From positions 1-9,829 of the forward strand of contig JAIDKP010000059.1 in the NCBI GenBank assembly GCA_029051445.1: a DNA stretch of 9,829 nt, given 5' to 3'. Each line of letters opens with the position of its first letter. Position 1 is the first letter of the stretch. Positions 1-7,583 of this stretch are shown here, one piece after another. The DNA comes from Muribaculaceae bacterium. GTDB taxonomy: Bacteria > Bacteroidota > Bacteroidia > Bacteroidales > Muribaculaceae. The notes under the pieces were generated by a model that saw nothing but the letters and a program-made list of their open reading frames with translations, searched no databases and was not told the DNA's origin. The position numbers and the translations under genes were made by a program.

Positions 1-702
1 CTCGAGAACGTGACAGTTGATGAGAACGGCAAGATCGATTTCGCCGACAAGAGCGTTACCGAGAACACCCGTGTATCTTACCCGATCAACCACATCGAGA
101 ATATCGTTAAGCCTATCTCGGCCGGTCCCGCTGCCAAGAATGTGATCTTCCTTTCGGCTGACGCATTCGGTGTGCTTCCTCCCGTATCTATCCTGACTCC
201 CGAGCAGACCAAGTACTACTTCCTCTCAGGCTTCACCGCTAAGCTCGCAGGTACAGAGCGCGGCATCACAGAGCCGACTCCGACATTCTCGGCTTGCTTC
301 GGCCAGGCTTTCCTTGAGCTTCACCCCACCAAGTATGCCGAGGAGCTCGTTAAGAAGATGGAGAAGAGCGGTGCCAAGGCTTATCTCGTGAACACCGGCT
401 GGAACGGTACCGGCAAGCGTATCTCGATCCGCGACACCCGCGGCATCATCGACGCTATCCTCGACGGTGCTATCCTCAAGGCTCCCACCAAGAAGCTCCC
501 GATCTTCGACTTCGAGATCCCGACCGAGCTTCCCGGTGTAGACGCTAACATCCTTGATCCGCGCGACACCTACGCTGATCCCGCTACATGGACAGAGAAG
601 GCTGAGGATCTCGCTTCGCGCTTCATCAAGAACTTTAAGAAGTATGAGACCAATGAGGCAGGCAAGGCTCTCGTAGCTGCCGGCCCCCAGCTCGACAAGT
701 AA
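1..702 (+). CDS. pckA: Phosphoenolpyruvate carboxykinase (ATP), C-terminal part
   Basis: Cytosolic gluconeogenic/anaplerotic enzyme interconverting oxaloacetate + ATP with phosphoenolpyruvate + CO2 + ADP. In fermentative Bacteroidales it often runs towards oxaloacetate, fixing CO2 on the way to succinate (family knowledge). The gene enters from the left edge, in frame from base 1, and the visible 233 residues are about the last 45% of a roughly 535-residue protein. They align closely with my memory of E. coli Pck[10 protein letters not shown] with the substrate-binding Arg, [45 protein letters not shown], the adenine-contacting RISIRDT, and the C-terminal IPTELPGVD. The kinase P-loop lies upstream, outside the window. 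A GTG at position 10 is internal, not a start. Codon use is extreme: all 18 Ile are ATC and all Lys are AAG, unlike the neighbouring pyrG, which suggests very high expression. A strong terminator follows. Confidence 0.97.
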   Translation, partial: LENVTVDENGKIDFADKSVTENTRVSYPINHIENIVKPISAGPAAKNVIFLSADAFGVLPPVSILTPEQTKYYFLSGFTAKLAGTERGITEPTPTFSACFGQAFLELHPTKYAEELVKKMEKSGAKAYLVNTGWNGTGKRISIRDTRGIIDAILDGAILKAPTKKLPIFDFEIPTELPGVDANILDPRDTYADPATWTEKAEDLASRFIKNFKKYETNEAGKALVAAGPQLDK

Positions 703-718
703 TACTATACCATAGTAT
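702..718 (+). repeat. Short AT-rich inverted repeat at the pckA stop
   Basis: ATACTAT (702-708) and ATAGTAT (712-718) are perfect 7-base inverted repeats separated by ACC, beginning on the last base of the pckA stop codon and lying just 5' of the main terminator hairpin. It could form a weak hairpin in the mRNA or be a protein site. No function is proven. Confidence 0.4.
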
Positions 719-723
719 ATATG

Positions 724-759
724 ACGCGCCTCCGGTATGTGCCGGGGGCGCGTGCTTTT
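724..759 (+). terminator. Rho-independent terminator of pckA
   Basis: The left arm ACGCGCCTCCGG (724-735) pairs with the right arm CCGGGGGCGCGT (742-753) over 12 base pairs including one T-G wobble, with a six-base loop. GC and then TTTT (756-759) follow. The strong GC-rich stem and short T-run, 21 bases after the stop codon, fit an intrinsic terminator separating pckA from the pyrG unit. Confidence 0.88.
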
Positions 760-808
760 GGTGTGGGCAGGCGGATTGTGGCGCGCGTTGCGCGAAGATG
801 GATTGATG

Positions 809-839
809 TTGTGGCAATAAAGTAAATAATGTATATTTG
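809..839 (+). promoter_or_regulatory. Bacteroidota-type promoter for pyrG-yidC
   Basis: TATATTTG (832-839) matches the -7 consensus TAnnTTTG exactly, and TTG (809-811) lies 20 bases upstream as the -33 element, which is the usual spacing. Transcription would begin around 845, giving a roughly 30-base AT-rich leader before the pyrG ATG at 875. There is no other good promoter between the pckA terminator and pyrG. Confidence 0.75.
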
Positions 840-859
840 CAACTTGAAATAAAATTTAG

Positions 860-2500
<1,641 letters not shown>

Positions 2501-2532
2501 CACGGAAAAATTAAGTAGGGAAATTTCCATAG

Positions 2533-2543
2533 AATAATAATAA
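2533..2543 (+). promoter_or_regulatory. A-rich translation initiation leader of yidC
   Basis: AATAATAATAA abuts the yidC ATG. There is no GGAG-like ribosome site in the usual position. Unstructured A/T-rich leaders of this kind are typical of Bacteroidota, whose ribosomes make little use of Shine-Dalgarno pairing. The leader supports ATG 2544 as the start. Confidence 0.45.
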
Positions 2544-4442
2544 ATGGATAAGAATACACTGACTGGGCTCTTGCTGATGGGAGCTGTGATATTGGGATTC
2601 ACATGGCTCAACCGACCGAGTGAGGAGGAAATCGCCGCGCGCATGGCCGAACAGACGCAGGCTGAGCAGATGGCGAACCTGGATCAACCGGCAACGTCGG
2701 AAAAAACAATTGCTCTTGACGAGGGAATGATGGCCCCGGGCGATGCCGCTTCGAAGGTCGTGCTCGCAAATGATCTTGTACGCCTTGAGATTTCGGAGCG
2801 CGGCGGTATGATCACATCGGCTTGTCTGAACGATTACAACAGCTTTGCGAAAGGTGACACGGATACATCGCGTGTGAATCTTATCAGGGAGGCTGACTCG
2901 CACTATGGTCTGACGCTGACGACGGCTTCGCGACGTTTTGATACCTCCAACTATCGTTTTACTCCTACGGTTGTCAATGACAGCACGGTGGTGATGACGA
3001 TGGATTTTGCCCGCGCATGCCGTCCGGAGGCATTTGCTGTGAACGACAGCATGAGCGCCGATGCAGCAGCCGCGACTCCCAAAGCGGCGTCTCTTTCTTT
3101 CCGCTATACGCTCAGGCCTGGCAGCTATGTGGTAGGTGTGGAGATCCTTCAGGAAGGTATGACGGAGTATGTGCCGACGGCTCTTGCCACGGCTCAGTTT
3201 GACTGGTCATACAAGATGGCCCGCAATGAGACCGGTCGCACGTTTGAGGAGCGCAACAGCTCTCTGTCGTACAAATTTCTCGGCGATTCTCCCGATGAGT
3301 TGTCGTCGGCCAAGAATGATGATGAGAGTCTCGGGCAGCGTGTGAAGTGGATTGCTTTCAAGAATCAGTTTTTCTCGACTGTAATGATTCCGCGCGAGAC
3401 ATTCAGCTCGGCAGATCTGAAATCCAAGGTGCTTGAAAAGGATGAGAATTATGTGAAGGATATGAGTGTTGCCGCTACGATCGATTATTCGTCGTCGGCC
3501 GAAGTACCTTTTGCAATGGATCTTTTCCTCGGTCCCAATCTCTATCCTCTTCTTTCGTCGCTTGACGCCGAGATCGAGACTCCCGAGGATCTGGAACTGA
3601 CTTCCCTTATTCCGCTTGGATGGCCTATAATACGGTGGATCAATACGCTTATCGTTATTCCGGTGTTTACGTGGCTTGGTTCTGTCATAAGCAACTACGG
3701 CATGATAATACTGATTCTTACGGTATTTATAAAGATTATCCTTTTCCCGTTCACCTATAAGAGTCTTGTCTCGCAGGCCAAGATGAGGGTGCTTGCTCCG
3801 GAGATAAAGGAGATCAATGACAGGTATCCCGGTCAGGAGAATGCGATGAAGCGCAGCCAGAAGACCATGGAGCTTTACAGCAAGGCCGGAGCGAGTCCGA
3901 TGTCGGGTTGTGTGCCTATGCTTCTTCAGATGCCTATACTTATCGCGATGTTCTGGTTTTTCCCGTCGTGCATTGAACTGCGCGGCCAGAGTTTCCTCTG
4001 GGCTCACAACCTCGCAGCTCCCGATATAATCTATACGCTTCCGTTCACGATACCTTTCTACGGCAATCATGTGAGTCTTTTCTGTCTGCTCATGACGGCT
4101 GTGAATGTGATCTATACGCGTCTGAACATGCAGAGTCAGGCAAGCACTTCCGGTATGCCGGGAATGAAAGCCATGATGTACATGATGCCTGCCATGTTCC
4201 TCTTCTTCTTCAATGATTATGCGGCCGGTCTGAGCTATTATTATCTGCTGTCGCTTCTTATCACGATTGTTATGACTTATGCTTTCCGCTGGATGACCGA
4301 TGAGGAGAAGATGCGCCGCAAGATGCGTGAGAACGCTGCCAAACCGCGCAAAAAATCCAAGTGGATGGCACGTCTTGAGGAGGCCCAGCGCCAGCAGCAG
4401 GCCGCTCTGCGTGAACAGCAGAAAAAGGGGGGTCGCCGCTGA
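2544..4442 (+). CDS. yidC: Membrane protein insertase YidC
   Basis: Inner-membrane insertase/chaperone that inserts proteins alone or with SecYEG. At 632 residues it has Gram-negative architecture. An N-terminal membrane segment (about 6-22) is followed by a low-complexity Glu/Gln/Ala linker and a large periplasmic beta-type domain (about 70-345). The conserved core is an amphipathic segment near 357-380, TM2 (384-403), a cytoplasmic hairpin (about 412-450, with AKMRVLAPEI), TM3 starting at SGCVPMLLQMPI (454-465), and further segments around 495-523, 541-558 and 562-582. The groove position that is Arg366 in E. coli (FIVRGIMYP) aligns with Lys397 here (FIKIILFP). The C-terminus (about 585-632) is strongly basic and Gln-rich, consistent with ribosome contact. 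It probably shares a transcript with pyrG. The next gene begins 93 bases later behind its own promoter. Confidence 0.97.
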   Translation: MDKNTLTGLLLMGAVILGFTWLNRPSEEEIAARMAEQTQAEQMANLDQPATSEKTIALDEGMMAPGDAASKVVLANDLVRLEISERGGMITSACLNDYNSFAKGDTDTSRVNLIREADSHYGLTLTTASRRFDTSNYRFTPTVVNDSTVVMTMDFARACRPEAFAVNDSMSADAAAATPKAASLSFRYTLRPGSYVVGVEILQEGMTEYVPTALATAQFDWSYKMARNETGRTFEERNSSLSYKFLGDSPDELSSAKNDDESLGQRVKWIAFKNQFFSTVMIPRETFSSADLKSKVLEKDENYVKDMSVAATIDYSSSAEVPFAMDLFLGPNLYPLLSSLDAEIETPEDLELTSLIPLGWPIIRWINTLIVIPVFTWLGSVISNYGMIILILTVFIKIILFPFTYKSLVSQAKMRVLAPEIKEINDRYPGQENAMKRSQKTMELYSKAGASPMSGCVPMLLQMPILIAMFWFFPSCIELRGQSFLWAHNLAAPDIIYTLPFTIPFYGNHVSLFCLLMTAVNVIYTRLNMQSQASTSGMPGMKAMMYMMPAMFLFFFNDYAAGLSYYYLLSLLITIVMTYAFRWMTDEEKMRRKMRENAAKPRKKSKWMARLEEAQRQQQAALREQQKKGGRR

Positions 4443-4474
4443 CGGTGTTGTAATGATTGTGCTATAAAACAGTT

Positions 4475-4503
4475 TTTGTATAAGAAATAGTTTGCTACAT
4501 TTG
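4475..4503 (+). promoter_or_regulatory. Promoter for the psd-pssA gene run
   Basis: TACATTTG (4496-4503) is an exact TAnnTTTG -7 element. TTTG (4475-4478), within a T-run, is a candidate -33 element with a 17-base spacer, slightly shorter than usual. The start of transcription would fall near 4509, giving about a 27-base leader to psd. The 93-base gap after yidC is consistent with a new transcription unit, although I see no terminator after yidC. Confidence 0.65.
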
Positions 4504-4507
4504 TAGC
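4494..4507 (+). promoter_or_regulatory. Possible operator: inverted repeat over the psd -7 box
   Basis: GCTACA (4494-4499), TT, TGTAGC (4502-4507) is a perfect 6-base inverted repeat that contains the whole -7 element. Its core TACA-N2-TGTA equals the half-site pattern known for BlaI/MecI/CopY-family repressors. A bound dimer would block the promoter. Much of the core is shared with the promoter consensus itself, so chance remains possible. Confidence 0.35.
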
Positions 4508-4535
4508 ATCGTGAAGAATAACTGCAAGTAGAAAA

Positions 4536-5231
4536 ATGCGAGTAAAGATACACCATGAAGGGACTGAGATACTGATCGCGGGAGCTTTGATCCTCGCGGC
4601 GTTGAATGTGCCCCTCTGGCTCTGGTTGCGCGATGACCTGATGGTCGTGCCTGTTGTGGTGACGGCGGTTTCGGTAGTCTTTTATCTTCTTGTGGTCAAT
4701 TTTTTCAGATCGCCCCGCCGTAGGTTTCAGGGCAATCCTGATAACGCCGTCGTGGCAAGTGCCGACGGCAAGGTTGTGGCTCTCGAGAAGGTTTATGAAC
4801 CGGAGGTGCTGAAGTGTGACACTATACAGCTGTCGGTGTTCATGAGCCCCACCAATGTGCATGCCAACTGGTTTCCAGTCAACGGCAAGGTCGTGTACAC
4901 GACCCATCATTCCGGTCGTTTTCAGGCAGCCTGGCTTCCGAAGTCGAGTACTGAGAATGAGCGTAGCACGGTCGTGATCGAGACTCCTTGCGGGCAGAAG
5001 GTGCTGATGCGTCAGGTGGCCGGTGCTATGGCCCGCCGTATCGTGACTTATGCGCAGCCCGGCACAGAGGCCAATATCGAGGATCATATGGGGTTCATCA
5101 AGTTCGGCTCAAGGGTCGATCTTTATCTTCCGATAGGCACCGAGATTTTTGTAAAGCTTGGCGACAGGACTACCGGCGGCATATCTCTTGTAGGTCGTCT
5201 TTGTCCTGACCGTGATCCTCAACTGAAGTGA
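4536..5231 (+). CDS. psd: Phosphatidylserine decarboxylase proenzyme, short form
   Basis: Pyruvoyl-dependent inner-membrane enzyme that decarboxylates phosphatidylserine to phosphatidylethanolamine. At 231 residues it matches the short form of the family rather than the roughly 320-residue E. coli type. Two hydrophobic segments (about 11-31 and 36-55) anchor the N-terminus. The catalytic domain follows, with SADGKV (Asp77) and SPTNVHANWFPVNG (His109) as the likely self-cleavage Asp and His. The processing site is FGSR: cleavage between Gly191 and Ser192 would turn Ser192 into the pyruvoyl group, leaving a roughly 40-residue alpha chain with the usual RVDLYLP start. ATG 4536 follows an A-rich leader. 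The stop overlaps, or lies 2 bases before, the pssA start, so the two steps of phosphatidylethanolamine synthesis are probably translationally coupled. Confidence 0.96.
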   Translation: MRVKIHHEGTEILIAGALILAALNVPLWLWLRDDLMVVPVVVTAVSVVFYLLVVNFFRSPRRRFQGNPDNAVVASADGKVVALEKVYEPEVLKCDTIQLSVFMSPTNVHANWFPVNGKVVYTTHHSGRFQAAWLPKSSTENERSTVVIETPCGQKVLMRQVAGAMARRIVTYAQPGTEANIEDHMGFIKFGSRVDLYLPIGTEIFVKLGDRTTGGISLVGRLCPDRDPQLK

Positions 5232-5233
5232 CG

Positions 5234-5989
5234 ATGGGCTTTCATGATGAAAAGAGGGCAAGCCGGGCTGTGGCCTGGATCCCCAACGGGGTAACAAGCC
5301 TGAGCCTGATATGCGGTCTTGTGGCGATAATTGTCTCAAGTGATCTGAGCGCAGAAGGCTTTGCCGGATTTACACGGCTTGAGCTATGCTGGCTTCTTGT
5401 TGGCGCTGCTGCGGTTTTTGACTTTCTTGACGGTCTGGCCGCCCGTGTGCTTCATGCGACTTCGGCTACAGGCAAGGAACTTGACTCGCTTTGTGATCTT
5501 GTGAGTTTCGGGGTCACGCCTGCCGTTCTGCTTTACCACACGGCGGGTGTCTACTGTCAGGAGTGGGGAGCCTGGGTTTCATGGCTGTCGGTTATGATCG
5601 CTGTGTGCGGTGCTCTCCGTCTTGCGAAGTTTAATGTCGATACGAGGCAGACATCGTCGTTTATCGGTCTGCCTATCCCCGCCAATGCGATTTTCTGGAT
5701 CGGTTTTATGTCGATGTTGTCACGCGGTGTGGCCATGCCTGAATATGTGGCCGCAGCGGTCATTGTTGTCATGTCGCTTCTGATGGTCTCGGAGTTGCCG
5801 ATGTTCTCGTTTAAATTCAAGGGTGGAGTAAAGGCCGATATGCTTAATATATGCCGCGGTCTTCTGATCATTTCAGCCATTATTCTTGTTGTATTTTCAG
5901 GGGTCACGGGGCTTATGTGGACTATCATCGTCTATGTCGCTCTTAGTATGGCCAACGCTGTTGCCGAGCTCCGCTGTCGCCGGGGCTGA
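5234..5989 (+). CDS. pssA: CDP-diacylglycerol--serine O-phosphatidyltransferase
   Basis: Integral membrane enzyme joining CDP-diacylglycerol and L-serine to give phosphatidylserine and CMP, the step just before Psd. The full CDP-alcohol phosphatidyltransferase signature DG(x)2AR(x)8G(x)3D(x)3D is present: DGLAAR, then G, then the two metal-binding Asp residues of KELDSLCD (motif spans about residues 66-88 from ATG). Upstream IPNGVTSLSLICG is the family's typical start of the first membrane helix. Several hydrophobic helices follow, for about 251 residues in total. The start is ambiguous: ATG 5234 lies 2 bases after the psd stop, while an in-frame GTG at 5228 would overlap that stop by four bases (GTGA) and add two residues. 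I prefer the ATG. Both arrangements imply coupling to psd. The charged N-terminus DEKRASR suits a cytoplasmic end. Confidence 0.95.
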   Translation: MGFHDEKRASRAVAWIPNGVTSLSLICGLVAIIVSSDLSAEGFAGFTRLELCWLLVGAAAVFDFLDGLAARVLHATSATGKELDSLCDLVSFGVTPAVLLYHTAGVYCQEWGAWVSWLSVMIAVCGALRLAKFNVDTRQTSSFIGLPIPANAIFWIGFMSMLSRGVAMPEYVAAAVIVVMSLLMVSELPMFSFKFKGGVKADMLNICRGLLIISAIILVVFSGVTGLMWTIIVYVALSMANAVAELRCRRG

Positions 5990-6047
5990 CTTCTGCGGCT
6001 GGACGGTGGGTAGCGTTGGGTGGTCAATGCACCGTGGAAGGTGTGAG

Positions 6048-6055
6048 TAGTTTTG
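6048..6055 (+). promoter_or_regulatory. Weak candidate promoter -7 box before the DUF4834 gene
   Basis: TAGTTTTG (6048-6055) fits TAnnTTTG in the 88-base gap after pssA, 22 bases before the GTG start at 6078. I find no TTG at the right distance upstream (the nearest, 6016-6018, is 29 bases away), so at best it is a secondary promoter within a read-through operon. Confidence 0.3.
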
Positions 6056-6077
6056 TATAACAAGCAAGTATCGAAAC

Positions 6078-6416
6078 GTGTTTTTTACTTTATTAATAAT
6101 AGCTTTGCTGGCATATCTGCTTTGGCCTGTAGTCAAGGGGATGATGTATGTGCGCAAGGTGCAGCGTAATGTCAGGGATGCTTTTGAGCAGGCCACTCGC
6201 GGGAACGGTCCCGGAGCGGGACGTGCTTCCGGCAGTTCCGGCACCCGTAGGAAAAAGTTTGGCAAGGATGTCGGGGAGTATGTCGAGTTTGAGGAGGTGT
6301 CGGTTTCGTCGGGCTACCGTGAGACATCGGACGCTCCTGCCGCCCACAGCCGCCAGTCGGGCGATGCCGAGACTCAGGTTGTCGATGCCGAATGGGAGGA
6401 TCTTCCCCCTAAATGA
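6078..6416 (+). CDS. DUF4834-type small membrane protein, function unknown
   Basis: A 112-residue protein with one N-terminal membrane helix (about residues 1-18, MFFTLLIIALLAYLLWPVV). A short basic stretch follows (RKVQRN), then a Gly/Ser/Arg-rich disordered linker (42-58). The acidic tail carries GEYVEFEEV (66-74) and ends with VVDAEWEDL. The helix-linker-acidic tail layout and these two motifs resemble the DUF4834 proteins of Bacteroidales, recognised from memory. No enzymatic motif is visible. The start is GTG 6078: the reading frame runs back to a TAG at 6048 without an ATG, and the hydrophobic helix begins directly at this codon, so a later ATG (6141) would destroy it. It lies between the phospholipid genes and a DUF2461 gene, 13 bases before the latter. 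A scaffolding or membrane-tethering role would be a guess. Confidence 0.8.
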   Translation: MFFTLLIIALLAYLLWPVVKGMMYVRKVQRNVRDAFEQATRGNGPGAGRASGSSGTRRKKFGKDVGEYVEFEEVSVSSGYRETSDAPAAHSRQSGDAETQVVDAEWEDLPPK

Positions 6417-6429
6417 CTGACACAGGTAT

Positions 6430-7104
6430 ATGGATACACAAGGTCTATATAGATTTCTGACAGAGCTTTCGGTTAATAATGACCGTGAGTGGTTTGCCGC
6501 CAACAAGGAGCGGTGGATGGAATTGCGCAAGGGGTGGATGGACGATATCGACATTCTGCTGTCGCGTATGAGCGAGTGGGATCCTTCGCTGAGGCATCTG
6601 ACGGCCAAGGACTGTGTGTACAGGATATACCGCGATGTGAGGTTCTCTGCCAATAAGATGCCTTACAAGACTTGGGTGTGTGCCGGTATCAATGCGCACG
6701 GCAAGAGCGCGCATGAAGGCGGATATTATGTCCAGGCCGGCCCGGCGTTCGGCGGAAGCTATGTCGCCTCGGGTCTCTATGGTGGTGTGTGGGAGCCCGA
6801 CAGCCGCACACTGAAGAAACTCCGCAAGGCTATTGTGGACAATATCGAGGAGTTCCGCGAGATAATCGACAGCGAGGAGCTGAACCGTTATTTCCCCGGC
6901 TGGGTCGGAGCAAAGCTCAAGACTGTGCCCCAAGGGTATCCGAAGGATCATCCTGATGCCGATCTTCTGAGGCTGAAGGAGTATGGGAAGGCCTGTGAGT
7001 GTGATGAGGATTTTTTCACGGGTGACTGGACCGCCGAGGCCTCCCGCCGCTTGCGTCTGCTTAAGCCGATGGTGGATTTTCTGAATTACAGTATAGATGA
7101 GTAG
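6430..7104 (+). CDS. DUF2461 family protein (TIGR02453-like), function unknown
   Basis: A 224-residue soluble protein with no signal peptide or membrane segment, probably cytosolic. It carries the features I associate with DUF2461: [14 protein letters not shown] near the N-terminus (16-29), the central [10 protein letters not shown] (64-73) followed by NKMPYKTW (75-82), GGYYVQAGP (97-105), [10 protein letters not shown] (115-124), and the late [16 protein letters not shown] (165-180). The length is typical for the family, which has no established biochemical function. ATG 6430 follows the DUF4834 stop by 13 bases and dut begins 17 bases after its own stop, so it is probably part of a multigene transcript. 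The conserved Arg/Asp/Tyr cluster 64-82 could be a binding or active site, but that is inference. Confidence 0.88.
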   Translation: MDTQGLYRFLTELSVNNDREWFAANKERWMELRKGWMDDIDILLSRMSEWDPSLRHLTAKDCVYRIYRDVRFSANKMPYKTWVCAGINAHGKSAHEGGYYVQAGPAFGGSYVASGLYGGVWEPDSRTLKKLRKAIVDNIEEFREIIDSEELNRYFPGWVGAKLKTVPQGYPKDHPDADLLRLKEYGKACECDEDFFTGDWTAEASRRLRLLKPMVDFLNYSIDE

Positions 7105-7121
7105 ACTTCAAACAATATATT

Positions 7122-7565
7122 ATGGAATGCATTAAGGTAAAGATCATCAATAAATCGCATCATCCGATGCCTGAATACGCAACGCCTGATTCGGCCGGAA
7201 TGGATGTCAGGGCATTTCTGAAGGCTCCGGTTGTGCTTAAGCCTCTTGAGCGTGCGCTTATCCCCACCGGTCTTTATCTCCAGCTTCCCGCCGGTTATGA
7301 GTGCCAGATACGCCCGCGCAGCGGTCTTGCGCTCAAGCACGGCATCACGCTTGCCAACGCTCCCGGTACTGTCGATGCCGACTACCGCGGCGAGATCGGC
7401 GTGATCCTTATCAATCTGTCGGGTGAGCCGTTTGTAGTCAATGACGGCGAACGTATATGCCAGATGGTGATTTCCGGTTACACCCGTGTTGAGTGGGAAG
7501 AGACGGAGCGTCTCGACGAGAGCGAGCGGGGTGCCGGCGGTTTCGGCCACACCGGTGTCAATTAA
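7122..7565 (+). CDS. dut: Deoxyuridine 5'-triphosphate nucleotidohydrolase (dUTPase)
   Basis: Homotrimeric cytosolic enzyme cleaving dUTP to dUMP and pyrophosphate. This keeps uracil out of DNA and feeds thymidylate synthesis. At 147 residues it is the normal length, and all five dUTPase motifs are present in order: [10 protein letters not shown] (23-31); II RPRSGLA (64-70); [14 protein letters not shown] (82-92), with the likely catalytic-water Asp85; [12 protein letters not shown] (108-117); [11 protein letters not shown] (136-145), the flexible C-terminal P-loop-like arm. Nothing essential is missing. ATG 7122 follows an AT-rich gap of 17 bases after the DUF2461 gene, and the TPR gene begins 18 bases downstream, so it appears to be mid-operon with no promoter of its own. 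Confidence 0.97.
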   Translation: MECIKVKIINKSHHPMPEYATPDSAGMDVRAFLKAPVVLKPLERALIPTGLYLQLPAGYECQIRPRSGLALKHGITLANAPGTVDADYRGEIGVILINLSGEPFVVNDGERICQMVISGYTRVEWEETERLDESERGAGGFGHTGVN

Positions 7566-7583
7566 CGATATAAGCATCGAATC

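Noticed and set aside
10..12. GTG at position 10 as the start of a short gene
   Set aside because: The frame is open from base 1 and the sequence is internal to phosphoenolpyruvate carboxykinase.
2519..2528. Palindrome GGAAATTTCC between pyrG and yidC as an operator
   Set aside because: Short, AT-cored, not near any recognisable promoter element in the 43-base gap. Probably chance.
4488..4494. TAGTTTG as an alternative -7 element before psd
   Set aside because: One base short of TAnnTTTG. The adjacent TACATTTG at 4496 is an exact match.
3207..5087. 626-codon minus-strand open frame spanning yidC, the intergenic promoter and psd
   Set aside because: It crosses two well-supported genes and a promoter, the composition is unlike a natural protein, and the register matches sense codons, so it is a codon-bias shadow.
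6003..6035. ACGGTG...CACCGT inverted repeat after pssA as a terminator
   Set aside because: Only six base pairs with a 21-base loop and no T-run following, so too weak to call a terminator.
6148..6420. 90-codon plus-strand open frame overlapping the DUF4834 gene
   Set aside because: Lies in another frame of a gene with a clear membrane helix and conserved acidic motifs. Its own product shows no recognisable features.
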